From Orrella dioscoreae (GTDB lineage Bacteria > Pseudomonadota > Gammaproteobacteria > Burkholderiales > Burkholderiaceae_B): DNA of 64,000 nucleotides. The stretch covers positions 1,550,001-1,614,000 of the forward strand of contig NZ_LT907988.1 of the NCBI RefSeq assembly GCF_900089455.2, read 5' to 3'. Shown one piece after another: positions 56,121 through 63,985 of the stretch (position 1 is the first letter of the stretch; each line of letters begins with the position of its first letter). The position numbers and the translations under genes were made by a program. Under the pieces are notes generated by a model. The model searched no databases. It saw only the letters and a list, made by a program, of their open reading frames with translations, and was not told the DNA's origin.

Positions 56121-57059
56121 TCAGTGCAGCGTCGGCGTGCCGCTGCCGTCTTCGGCGGGCTTCAGCGGGTCGCCCAGGAACAGTTCCGCGCAGTCCACCG
56201 GATCGAAGGAATAGGGCTTGCCGCAGAAGTCGCAGGTGACGTCGACCTTGCCGCGTTCTTCCAGGATGGATTCGACTTCCTTGGCGCCCAGCATGCGCAG
56301 CATGTCGGCCACCTTCTGCTTCGAGCACGGGCAATGCCAGCGCACGGGCAGCGGCTCGAAGGCCAGCAGGCTTTCTTCCCAGAAGAGGCGGCGGATGATG
56401 GTGTCGCTGTCGGTCGACAGCAGTTCCTCGGCCTTCAGCGTGCCCGCCAGGTGACAGGCGCGGTCCCAGGCGTCCAGGTCGTTGCTGGCCAGTTGCGTGT
56501 CGGTGCCGTGGCCACCTTCGCCGGGCAGGCGCTGCAGCAGCACGCCGGTGGCCTTGGCGTCGTCGGCCGCCAGCCACAGGCGGGTGTCCAGCTGCTCGGA
56601 GGCCAGCATGTAGTGCTCCAGCACCTCGGCCACGGTCTCGCCTTCCAGCGGCACCACGCCCTGGTAGGCGGTCTGGCCCGGCAGCTTGTCGCGCGGGTCC
56701 AGCACGACGATGAAGCGGCCCTTGCCATGCGTGTTCAGCAGGCTTTGCAGCGTGCCGTCCTCGGGCAGTTCATGGTCTTCGCGCAGCTTCACGGTGGCGC
56801 GCAGGCTCAGGTCGCCGCGGCATTCCACCACCAGCAGGGAGATCGGGCCGTCGCCGTGCATCTGCAGCACCAGCGAGCCGTCCAGCTTCAGGTTGCCGGC
56901 CAGCAGCGTGGCGGCGGCCACCAGTTCGCCCAGCAGCTTGCGCACGGTGGGCGGATACTGGACGTGCGACTGGGCATGACGCCAGGTGTCGCGCAACTCG
57001 GCGATCTGCACCTTCACCTGGCGGTCTTCGAAGAGGTATTTCTTGAGCGTATCGGTCAT
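56121..57059 (-). CDS. hslO: Redox-regulated chaperone Hsp33
   Basis: Holdase chaperone turned on by oxidation. The 312-residue product has the N-terminal DTLKKYLFEDRQVKVQIAEL domain and the C-terminal zinc centre: C-x-C in HCPCSKQK and C-x2-C in TCDFCGKPY, which form disulfides on oxidative stress. The ending PVDCAELFLGD is typical. It follows the carbonic-anhydrase-like gene by 47 bases on the same strand. Confidence 0.95.
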   Translation of the reverse strand: MTDTLKKYLFEDRQVKVQIAELRDTWRHAQSHVQYPPTVRKLLGELVAAATLLAGNLKLDGSLVLQMHGDGPISLLVVECRGDLSLRATVKLREDHELPEDGTLQSLLNTHGKGRFIVVLDPRDKLPGQTAYQGVVPLEGETVAEVLEHYMLASEQLDTRLWLAADDAKATGVLLQRLPGEGGHGTDTQLASNDLDAWDRACHLAGTLKAEELLSTDSDTIIRRLFWEESLLAFEPLPVRWHCPCSKQKVADMLRMLGAKEVESILEERGKVDVTCDFCGKPYSFDPVDCAELFLGDPLKPAEDGSGTPTLH

Positions 57060-57106
57060 GGGAGGATGTTAGCCGATCCGCCTGCGGCCACTCCCCCGAT
57101 GAGCCC

Positions 57107-57628
57107 TCAGCCGATGCGCTTGAGCTGCTGGCGGTATTCCCGGCCGCGCTCGACGTAATGCCGGGTGTTCTTGTGCATGTTGGCGATCTCGTCGGCGGAC
57201 AGCTCGCGCACGACCTTGCCGATGCCGATGACCAGCGAGTTGTCGGGAATCTCGCGGCCTTCCGGCACGATGGCGCCCGCGCCGATGAGGCAGTTGCGGC
57301 CGATCACCGCGCCGTTCAGCACGATGGCCTGCATGCCGATCAGGGCGCCATCCTGGATGGTGCAGCCGTGCAGCATGGCCTGGTGGCCCACCGTCACGTG
57401 CTTGCCCACGGTCAGGGGCGAGCCCTTGTCCACGTGCAGCACGCTCGATTCCTGGATGTTGCTGCCTTCGCCGATCACGATGGGCTCGTTGTCGCCGCGG
57501 ATGGTGACTTGCGACCAGATGCTCACGCCCGCACAGAGCGTGACGTCGCCGATGATGTCGGCCGATTCGAAGACGAAGCTGTCTTCATGGATGGTGGGGG
57601 TCTGCGCGTTCAGTTGATAGATGGCCAT
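57107..57628 (-). CDS. Gamma-carbonic-anhydrase-like hexapeptide-repeat protein (YrdA/PaaY type)
   Basis: A 173-residue left-handed beta-helix protein of the YrdA/CaiE/PaaY group. Hexapeptide repeats run from SFVFESADIIGDVTL to GRNCLIGAGAIV. Zn-ligand histidines are seen in SSVLHVDKG, VTVGHQAML and LHGCTIQDG, so it may be a gamma carbonic anhydrase or a CoA-thioester hydrolase. Substrate is unknown. It lies between the hslO and acyl-CoA ligase genes on the minus strand. Confidence 0.9.
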   Translation of the reverse strand: MAIYQLNAQTPTIHEDSFVFESADIIGDVTLCAGVSIWSQVTIRGDNEPIVIGEGSNIQESSVLHVDKGSPLTVGKHVTVGHQAMLHGCTIQDGALIGMQAIVLNGAVIGRNCLIGAGAIVPEGREIPDNSLVIGIGKVVRELSADEIANMHKNTRHYVERGREYRQQLKRIG

Positions 57629-57729
57629 GTCTCGTGGTCTGCCGCGTGGCCGCGGTCTGGAAGGGGAAAGGAGAAGCCGGCCCGGGGAGGCCGGCTGCGT
57701 GGCCGGCAGGGGCTGCCGGCGAGGGGCGA

Positions 57730-59424
57730 TCAGGTTGGCGTGCTAGTGGTCAGCGGGGGGAGGCCGGCGGGCAGGCCTGCACGGCCTTGCTCGCGCAGGC
57801 GCAGCACCCGGCGCTGCACCTTGCCGGTGGCGGTCATGGGCAGGGCGTCGAGGTACTCGATGTCCTTGGGGTACTGGTACGGCGCGAGCCGCGTGCGCAC
57901 GTGCGCCTGCAGCAGCTCGGTCAGCTCGGCCGGGTCGCGCTGGGCATAGTCGGGGGTCAGCACGACATAGGCCTTCACCACGTTGCCGCGCTCGGCATCG
58001 GGCTTGGGCACCACGGCGGCATTGGCGACCGCAGGGTGGTCGATCAGGCAATTCTCGATTTCACCCGGCCCCACCCGATAGCCCGAGGTCTTGAAGACGT
58101 CGTCGGCGCGGCCGGCGTACCAGAAGTAGCCGTCCGCATCGATGCTGGCGAGGTCGCCCGTGCGGCACCAGTCGCCCGAGAACTTGGCCTGGGTGGCGGG
58201 CTCGTTGCGCCAGTAGCCCAGGAACAGGATGGGGTCGGGATGGCCGTGGATGTCGTGGCGGTTCAGCGCGATCTCGCCGACCTCGCCCGTCTTCACGGGC
58301 TGGCCCAGCTCGTCGAGCACCGCGACCTGGTGGCCCGGATAGGCGCGGCCCATGCTGCCCGCGCGTGCGGGCCACTTCTGGCCGCTGTTGCCGATCAGGT
58401 AGTTCATCTCGGTCTGGCCGAACATCTCGTTGGGCGTGATGCCCAGCGCGTCCCGGCACCAGTTGAAGACCGCCTCGCCCACGCTCTCGCCCGCGCTCAT
58501 GATGCTGCGCAAGGCCAGGCGGTACTGCGCGCGCGGTTCGGGCACGGCCTTCATCATCATCTTCAGCGCGGTGGGGAAGAGGAAGGTGTTGGTGACGCGG
58601 TAGCGTTCCAGGATCTCGAAGGCGCGCTCGGGGGTGAAGCGGCCACGCGCGCCGACGATGGGCGTGCCGAAATAGAGGCTGGGCAGCAGCGCGTCCATCA
58701 GGCCGCCGGTCCAGGCCCAGTCCGCGGGCGACCAGAAGACGTCGCCCGGCTGCGGGAACCAGTCCTGCGAGGCCACGAAGCCGGGCAGGTTGCCGATCAG
58801 CACCGCGTGCGGCAGCAGGGCGCCCTTGGGCGCGCCGGTGGTGCCGGAGGTATAGAGCAGGATGGCGGGATCCGAGGCGCGGGTATTGGCCGGGCGGAAA
58901 TGCGGCAGTTGGCGCGCCAGCAGCGAGCGCCACGGCAGGATGTGTTCGTCCTTGACGTCGATGCCGATGATCTGGCGCACGGCGGGGCAACGGTCGGCGG
59001 CGGCCAGCAGGTTGGCGCAGGAGCTGTCGTCCACGATGGCGACGCGCGCTTCCGAGTCGCGCAGGCGCTGCTCCAGGGCATCGGGACCGAACAAGGGGGA
59101 CAGCGGCAGGACGACGGCGCCCACGCTGTGGATGGCGATGTGGGCGACGACGGTTTCGGGGCGCTGCCCCAGCGCGACCGCCACGCGGTCGCCACGGCCC
59201 ACGCCCATGCGGACCAGGCCGTTGGCGAGCTGGTTGGCGGTTTCGGCCAGGCGGGCGTAAGTCCAGACTTCCCGGTTGCCGGCTTCGTCCTCGATGTAGA
59301 GGGCAATGCGGCGGGCGTCCAACGAACTGTCGGCCCAGCGATGACAGCAGGCCTGGGCGATATTGAAGGCCGGCGGCACCAGCCAGCGAAACGAGTGGTA
59401 GAGCGCCTGGTATTGGTCGGTCAT
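57730..59424 (-). CDS. Acyl-CoA synthetase, medium-chain type
   Basis: AMP-forming acyl-CoA ligase of the ACSM-like group (AcsM/benzoate-like). The 564-residue product has ILLYTSGTTGAPKGALLPHA (AMP-binding loop), FGQTEMNYLIGN, GEIALNRHDIHG, the WYAGRADDVFKTSGYRVGPG hinge and the C-terminal lysine in MTATGKVQRRVLR. The WSPADWAWTGGL stretch is characteristic of ACSM-type enzymes. The natural acid, likely aliphatic C4-C10 or aromatic, is not decided by sequence. Confidence 0.9.
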   Translation of the reverse strand: MTDQYQALYHSFRWLVPPAFNIAQACCHRWADSSLDARRIALYIEDEAGNREVWTYARLAETANQLANGLVRMGVGRGDRVAVALGQRPETVVAHIAIHSVGAVVLPLSPLFGPDALEQRLRDSEARVAIVDDSSCANLLAAADRCPAVRQIIGIDVKDEHILPWRSLLARQLPHFRPANTRASDPAILLYTSGTTGAPKGALLPHAVLIGNLPGFVASQDWFPQPGDVFWSPADWAWTGGLMDALLPSLYFGTPIVGARGRFTPERAFEILERYRVTNTFLFPTALKMMMKAVPEPRAQYRLALRSIMSAGESVGEAVFNWCRDALGITPNEMFGQTEMNYLIGNSGQKWPARAGSMGRAYPGHQVAVLDELGQPVKTGEVGEIALNRHDIHGHPDPILFLGYWRNEPATQAKFSGDWCRTGDLASIDADGYFWYAGRADDVFKTSGYRVGPGEIENCLIDHPAVANAAVVPKPDAERGNVVKAYVVLTPDYAQRDPAELTELLQAHVRTRLAPYQYPKDIEYLDALPMTATGKVQRRVLRLREQGRAGLPAGLPPLTTSTPT

Positions 59425-59564
59425 GGCCCTGTGCAGCAGCGCGGGTTACACCTTGCGGAGGTCACGGGCACGAGCCGGGCGCCAAGGCCAGGGCCGGCGC
59501 CCGCGCCGACGTTCTTTCAAGGTGCAAGCATGACCCAGGAGGCCGCTAACTGCAAGAACGCGGC

Positions 59565-60446
59565 TCAGCTTCCCGCATTGTCTAAGGGTTTGTACGGATG
59601 CTTGCCGTGGCGGCGCAGCGAGGACGGCAGCGCGGGCAGGGCCAGCGGGCGCGGCGTGTGGGGCCGAGCCGCCTGCTGGCGCCCCAGGCGTTCCACCGGC
59701 ACGTGCGACCAATCCAGCAATTCCAGCTTGCCATCGTGGTGTTCGGCCAGGGCCGACAGGCTTTCCACCCAGTCGCCGTCGTTGCAATACAGCACGCCCT
59801 CGACCTCGCGGATCTCGGGGCGGTGGATGTGGCCGCAGACCACGCCGTCCAGGCCGCGCTCGCGGGCGGAGCCCGCCAGCGCCTGCTCGAAGTCGGTCAT
59901 GAAGGCCACGGCGTTCTTGACCTTGTGCTTCAGGTATTGCGACAGGGACCAATAGGGCAGGCCACGGCGGCGGCGCAAGGCGTTGTAGTGGTTATTCAGC
60001 CACAGCGCGAAGGTGTAGAGCCGGTCTCCCACGTGGGCCAGCCACTTGCCGTGCTGGATCACGTGATCGAACTGGTCGCCGTGCAGCACCAGCAGGCGCC
60101 TGCCATCGGCGGTCTGGTGGATTTCCTCGTCCTGGATCTCGATGTCGCCGAAAGCGTAGCCGATGAAGTCCCGGGCGAATTCGTCGTGGTTGCCGGGGAT
60201 GAAGACCACCCGGGTGCCGTGGCGCGCCATGCGCAGGATCTTCTGCACGACGTCGTTGTGCGAGCTGGGCCAGTGCCAGCTGCGGCGCAGCGCCCAGCCA
60301 TCGACGATGTCGCCGACCAGATACAGGGTCTTGGCCTGGTTGTGCTCCAGGAAATCGAGCAGGAAGTCCGCCTTGCACCCGGAGGTACCCAGGTGGATGT
60401 CGGAGATCCAGAGCGTGCGCCAGTGGGTGATCTTGGGGGAGGTCAC
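59565..60446 (-). CDS. LpxH-like UDP-2,3-diacylglucosamine diphosphatase
   Basis: Calcineurin-like metallophosphoesterase. The 293-residue product has the five motifs: ISDIHLG, LVGDIVDGW, GNHDE, LLVLHGDQFD and CGHIHRPE. The sequence is of the LpxH2-type group (longer than E. coli LpxH, 240), expected to act on UDP-diacylglucosamine in lipid A synthesis or on a related membrane substrate. GTG at 60446 has AGGA at a good distance and starts just before the first strand; a longer GTG start at 60476 is also open. A tail of about 35 Pro/Arg-rich residues ends the protein. Confidence 0.82.
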   Translation of the reverse strand: MTSPKITHWRTLWISDIHLGTSGCKADFLLDFLEHNQAKTLYLVGDIVDGWALRRSWHWPSSHNDVVQKILRMARHGTRVVFIPGNHDEFARDFIGYAFGDIEIQDEEIHQTADGRRLLVLHGDQFDHVIQHGKWLAHVGDRLYTFALWLNNHYNALRRRRGLPYWSLSQYLKHKVKNAVAFMTDFEQALAGSARERGLDGVVCGHIHRPEIREVEGVLYCNDGDWVESLSALAEHHDGKLELLDWSHVPVERLGRQQAARPHTPRPLALPALPSSLRRHGKHPYKPLDNAGS

Positions 60447-60565
60447 GATGGCTTCCTGTAGTGGGGGCTTGTCCACTATGGAACCATTTTGCGGTGACCA
60501 CCCTGTGACCGAGCGGTGACGGGCTTATGACAGGGACCCCGGGAGGGCGTCCCCGCAAGGCGGCA

Positions 60566-61102
60566 TCAGGCTGCGGCGGGGACCGCGGGCTGGGTGCTGA
60601 CCAGGCGCGTGCCGGCCAGCCTGTCATGCAGGAATTGCCCGCCGTCGCGGCCGCCCCACGTGCCCAGGAAGTTCATGAACGGGGTGAAGACGATGAGGCT
60701 GTTGGCCGAGGCCCAGCCCGTGCTGGCCGACAGGGCCCAGACGCCGGCGGCGGCCGCCAGCGGCAGCACCCACATGAGCACGTAGCGCAACACCAGCCGG
60801 CCCAGGCCGGGGATGGCGCCGCGCGCATCCACCAGGCGGATGTGCCAGGTCTTCATGGGCAGGGTCTGCCCGCCCATGCGCCAGCACAGCAGGAAGTAGG
60901 CGCCGATGGCCAGGAACACCATGGCCTGGCGGGCGTGGCGCAGCGTCAGGCCGTGCCGGCTCTGGGTCAGCGTATCGAAGAGATAGGTGGCAAGGAACAC
61001 CACGGCGAAGAGCAGCACGCCTTCGTACATCATGCAGGCGAAGCGGCGCAGGCGCCCGGGCACGGGGGCGGTGGCATCGAGGATGGGGGCGGTCTGGCTC
61101 AT
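60566..61102 (-). CDS. RDD family membrane protein
   Basis: A 178-residue integral membrane protein. The RDD domain shows its namesake Arg in RLRRFACMMYEGVLLF and a later ARGAIPGLG segment, and ends with QFLHDRLAGTRLV where the DRLAGT motif is diagnostic. About four hydrophobic segments are present. Family functions include transport and ion homeostasis; nothing specific can be assigned. It is 119 bases downstream of the start of the LpxH-like gene and 67 before the cystine transporter genes. Confidence 0.88.
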   Translation of the reverse strand: MSQTAPILDATAPVPGRLRRFACMMYEGVLLFAVVFLATYLFDTLTQSRHGLTLRHARQAMVFLAIGAYFLLCWRMGGQTLPMKTWHIRLVDARGAIPGLGRLVLRYVLMWVLPLAAAAGVWALSASTGWASANSLIVFTPFMNFLGTWGGRDGGQFLHDRLAGTRLVSTQPAVPAAA

Positions 61103-61169
61103 GATGGGGACGTATTATCCCGGAAAACCGCCGCCTGGCCTTGCGCTTTCCTTGCGCTGGCGCAGGACT

Positions 61170-61970
61170 TCAAGGCGAGGCGGGGGCGGGCTGGTCCGCC
61201 CCCGCCTCGGCCCAATCCGCCGGCAAGGCATTGCCGGCCAGCGTCGAGACGAAGGCCGCCGTGCGCGGGTGGGTCGAGGCCTGGAACAACTGCCGCGGCG
61301 TGCCGGCCTCGACCAGCGCGCCGTTCTCCAGGAAGGCCACCTGCTGCGAAATGGCGGCGGCCAGGCGCAGGTCGTGCGTGGCCATCAGCATGGTCATGCC
61401 TTCGGCCGCCAGCGCGCGCAGCACGTCGACGACTTCACCGGCCAGGGTCGGATCCAGCGCCGAGGTCGGTTCATCGCACAACAGCACGCGCGGCGAGGGC
61501 GCCAACGCGCGGGCGATGGCGACGCGCTGCTGCTGGCCACCCGAGAGCGTGGCGGGCCAGGCATCTGCCTTGGCGGCCATGCCGACCTTCTCCAGCAGCT
61601 GCATGGCGCGTTCGCGGGCCTGGGCGCGGCGCCATTTCTGCACGGTGACCAGGCCTTCCATGACGTTTTCCAGCGCGGTCCGGTGCGGGAACAGCTGGAA
61701 GTTCTGGAACACCATGCCGGTCTGGCGGCGGACCTGTTGCAGCGTCTCGGCCGGCAGCCGCGCGCCGGTGAACGACACCGACACCTCGCCCAGTTGCAGG
61801 GCGCCGCGCTCCGGCACTTCCAGCAGGTTCACGCAGCGCAGCAGCGTGCTCTTGCCGCTGCCCGAGGGCCCGATCAGCGAGGTGACGCTGCCTTCGGGAA
61901 TGGCCAGGTCGACGCCGTGCAGCACGGTGTTGCCGTCGAACTGCTTGACGATGCCTTGCAGTCCGATCAT
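61170..61970 (-). CDS. tcyN: Cystine-type ABC transporter ATP-binding protein (TcyN-like)
   Basis: ATPase of a polar amino-acid importer. The 266-residue product has the Walker A LIGPSGSGKSTLL, Q-loop VFQNFQLFPH, ABC signature LSGGQQQRVAIARAL and Walker B VLLCDEPTSALDP. It overlaps the permease gene by four bases. The matching permease and binding protein resemble E. coli TcyL and TcyJ, hence the cystine assignment. Confidence 0.9.
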   Translation of the reverse strand: MIGLQGIVKQFDGNTVLHGVDLAIPEGSVTSLIGPSGSGKSTLLRCVNLLEVPERGALQLGEVSVSFTGARLPAETLQQVRRQTGMVFQNFQLFPHRTALENVMEGLVTVQKWRRAQARERAMQLLEKVGMAAKADAWPATLSGGQQQRVAIARALAPSPRVLLCDEPTSALDPTLAGEVVDVLRALAAEGMTMLMATHDLRLAAAISQQVAFLENGALVEAGTPRQLFQASTHPRTAAFVSTLAGNALPADWAEAGADQPAPASP

Positions 61971-62674
61971 CGCAACTTCCCGGCGAAGGTGGCGTGCTGG
62001 CCGTAGCGCCGCTCCAGCCGTGTCTGCGCGGCCGACAGCACCGAACTGAACAGCAGGTAGATCAGCGCCGCCAGGACATACAGCACCAGCGGTTCATAGG
62101 TGACGGCCGCGATGCGCTGGGCCTGCTGGAAGATTTCGGGCACGGTCAGCACCGCAGCCAGCGAGGTGTCCTTGACCAGCGAGATGAAGGAGTTGGCCAA
62201 CGGCGGCACGGCCACGCGCGCGGCCTGCGGCAGCACCGTGCGCCGCATGGCCTGGCCGCGTGACATGCTGAGCGAATAGGCGGCTTCCCACTGGCCCTTG
62301 GGGATGGATTCGATGGCCGCCCGGATCACTTCCGAGTTGTAGGCGCCCACGTTCAGCGTGAAGCCGATCAGCGCGGCGGGTAGCGGATCCAGCACGATGC
62401 CCACGCTGGGCAGACCGTAGAAAATCACGAAGAGCTGCACCAGCAGCGGCGTGCCGCGGATCAGCCAGACGTAGAAGCGCACCAGCTGGACCAGTGGCCA
62501 GGGGCCGAACAGCCGGATCAGCGCGACCAAGAAGGCCAGGGCCAGTCCGGCGGCGAAGGACAGGAGGGAAAGAGGAACGGTGAATTCCAGTCCTGCCTGC
62601 AGCAATGGCCAGAAGGAATCTGCCATCAGCTGCAGCCAGGCCGGCACCACCGATGTCACGGTGTCGGTCGGCAT
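61967..62674 (-). CDS. tcyL: Cystine-type ABC transporter permease (TcyL-like)
   Basis: A 235-residue permease of the HisM/YecS type, with five membrane segments and the EAA loop in YSLSMSRGQAMRRTVLPQAA. The stretches FYVWLIRGTPLLVQLFVIFY and NSFISLVKDTSLAA are nearly the same as in E. coli YecS (TcyL). The stop overlaps the ATPase gene start (ATGA). A binding-protein gene lies 49 bases upstream. Confidence 0.9.
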   Translation of the reverse strand: MPTDTVTSVVPAWLQLMADSFWPLLQAGLEFTVPLSLLSFAAGLALAFLVALIRLFGPWPLVQLVRFYVWLIRGTPLLVQLFVIFYGLPSVGIVLDPLPAALIGFTLNVGAYNSEVIRAAIESIPKGQWEAAYSLSMSRGQAMRRTVLPQAARVAVPPLANSFISLVKDTSLAAVLTVPEIFQQAQRIAAVTYEPLVLYVLAALIYLLFSSVLSAAQTRLERRYGQHATFAGKLR

Positions 62675-62723
62675 GCGGGGCGGGCGCTACCTGCTTGGGT
62701 AAGGGCTTGCGGCAGGGGAAGTC

Positions 62724-63509
62724 TTATTGCGTCGAGACGTCGACGCCGAAATACGTTTCCGAGATCTTCTTGTAGGTGCCGTCGGCGCGGATGTCCTTCA
62801 GGGCCTTGTTGATGGCGTCGCGCAGTTCGGGGTTGTTCTTGCGCAGCAGCACGCCCGAGGCGTTCACGTCCTTGCCGGAAGCATAGGCCACGGCCTGCAC
62901 CGGCGCATTCGGTTTCTGCTTCTTGAAGTCCAGGTAGGACAGCTTGTCGTTGACGGTGGCGTCCACGCGGCGCGACAGCAGCAGGTCCACCGATTCGTTG
63001 AAACCCTGCACCGGCACGATCTCGGCGCCGTAGGACTGCGCGAGCTTGCCGAAATTGCTGGTCAGCGTGTTGGCCGAGCGCTTGCCCTTCAGGTCCTCGA
63101 AGGTCTTGATGCTGGTGTTGTCGTTGCGCACCACCAGCGCGGCGGGCGAGGTGATGTAGGCGTCGGAAAAGTCGTACTTGGCCTGGCGGGCTTCGGTGAT
63201 GCCGACCTGGTTGATGACCGCGTCGTAGCGCTTCACATCCAGCCCGGCGATCAGGCCGTCCCATTTGCCTTCGACGAATTCGGCTTTCACGCCCAGGCGT
63301 TCGGCGATCGCGCGGCCGATCTCGACGTCGAAGCCGGTGAGCTTGCCGTCCTGATGGAAGCTGAAGGGGGCATAAGTGCCCTCGGTGCCGATCTTGATCA
63401 CGCCGGCCTTGCGGATATCGTTCAGGCCCGACTGGGCATGGGCCACGCCCAGGGCGGCAAGCTGAAGGAGGCCGGCGGCCAGCACGCTGCGGAAGGAAAG
63501 GGAAATCAT
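62724..63509 (-). CDS. tcyJ: Cystine-type ABC transporter binding protein (TcyJ/FliY-like)
   Basis: Periplasmic amino-acid-binding protein. The 261-residue product has a signal peptide (core LAAGLLQLAALGVA, cleavage near AHA), then IKIGTEGTYAPFSFHQDGK and KWDGLIAGLDVKRYDAVINQ, both very close to E. coli FliY (TcyJ), the L-cystine receptor. GGAG precedes the ATG. It heads the operon with tcyL and tcyN. A CysB-type regulator is encoded at 28691, and the AT-rich region upstream (63590-63640) could hold its site. Confidence 0.88.
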   Translation of the reverse strand: MISLSFRSVLAAGLLQLAALGVAHAQSGLNDIRKAGVIKIGTEGTYAPFSFHQDGKLTGFDVEIGRAIAERLGVKAEFVEGKWDGLIAGLDVKRYDAVINQVGITEARQAKYDFSDAYITSPAALVVRNDNTSIKTFEDLKGKRSANTLTSNFGKLAQSYGAEIVPVQGFNESVDLLLSRRVDATVNDKLSYLDFKKQKPNAPVQAVAYASGKDVNASGVLLRKNNPELRDAINKALKDIRADGTYKKISETYFGVDVSTQ

Positions 63510-63650
63510 CGCGAGGCTCCGAAAAGGGCGGCTGCCCGGGAAAGGATGCGCTCACTGTAGCAATGGCCCATTCTGCCAACAACGACGATTTTCAGTTGGT
63601 TTAATTTCTATAAGTTATTAGTGAATGTGCTCGGGCGGCAGAAAAAAGCG

Positions 63651-63680
63651 AAAAAAAAGCCCATCGAAACCGATGGGCTT
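63651..63680 (-). terminator. Strong intrinsic terminator on the minus strand
   Basis: AAGCCCATCG and CGATGGGCTT (63657-63666 and 63671-63680) pair over ten base pairs around a four-base loop, followed on the minus strand by a run of eight T. On the plus strand there is no T-run, so it serves a transcript coming from the right. Confidence 0.9.
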
Positions 63681-63693
63681 AAAAAGGGGCCTT

Positions 63694-63718
63694 GGCAGCC
63701 CCCAAGGGGAAAAACGGC
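63694..63718 (-). repeat. Second copy of the GCCGTTTTT..CTTGGGG repeat phrase
   Basis: Read on the minus strand, GCCGTTTTTCCCCTTGGGG resembles the phrase at 19390-19407 with a small change in the middle. Both lie close to a strong intrinsic terminator. Confidence 0.45.
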
Positions 63719-63880
63719 TCACTGCAATAACGCTTACTGCAAGAATTCTGTACTGCGGAATACTTTAAGACCTTTGTCAGACGGCAGGTAGCGTTGTTTC
63801 GCTTGGTCACTGCATGCACCGTGTCGAGGCGTGCCGTGGACCCCTCCGTCTGGAAAACAGCGCACTGATGCTGTCGTCTA

Positions 63881-63908
63881 GGGTTAACCCGAATTATAGG
63901 GATAACCC
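63881..63908. promoter_or_regulatory. Twin GGGTTA-CCC palindromes around the -10 box
   Basis: On the minus strand GGGTTATCCC (63908-63899) and the perfect palindrome GGGTTAACCC (63890-63881) flank the TATAAT, their centres 18 bases apart. This is a layout expected for a repressor that blocks RNA polymerase. Confidence 0.45.
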
Positions 63909-63921
63909 TTTTGGAACGCAA
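63893..63921 (-). promoter_or_regulatory. Strong sigma70-type promoter of the candidate small RNA
   Basis: On the minus strand: TTGCGT (63921-63916), a 17-base spacer, and a perfect TATAAT (63898-63893). Expected start near 63886. Confidence 0.75.
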
Positions 63922-63968
63922 TCTTTTGGTGCGTCGCAGCGCGACGTTGCACCGTGACAACGAATTCA

Positions 63969-63985
63969 TGCACCATCTTTGTGCC
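63969..63985 (+). promoter_or_regulatory. Possible NtrC-type binding site
   Basis: TGCACC-N5-TGTGCC matches the NtrC consensus TGCACC-N5-GGTGCA at ten of twelve positions. If real it would serve a nitrogen-regulated gene beyond the right edge (for example on the plus strand). By-eye match only. Confidence 0.3.

Larger units (their letters stand above)
63651..63886 (-). ncRNA. Candidate small RNA gene, about 236 nt, unidentified
   Basis: Bounded by a near-consensus promoter and a strong terminator, with no believable ORF between. The predicted RNA starts around 63886. It has several local pairings: ACAGC with GCTGT (complement of about 63875-63858), CAGACGG with CCGTCTG (complement of about 63852 and 63782), and AGCG with CGCT inside the latter. 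It is not recognised as 4.5S RNA, RNase P RNA or tmRNA (no expected core sequences). 6S RNA is possible by size but its key features were not found. The 3' part contains the dispersed repeat phrase at 63694-63718. Confidence 0.55.

Noticed and set aside
63901-63960. A possible sigma54 promoter on the minus strand (GCACCAAAAGATTGC)
   Set aside because: The GG that must lie ten bases before the GC is CA here, and the spacing to CAC is wrong. The sigma70-type promoter at the same place fits better.
63679-63969. A 96-codon minus-strand frame at the right end
   Set aside because: It spans the promoter, the candidate RNA body and stops near the terminator. It has no ribosome-binding site at a sensible distance and no domain, and it starts upstream of the predicted transcription start.
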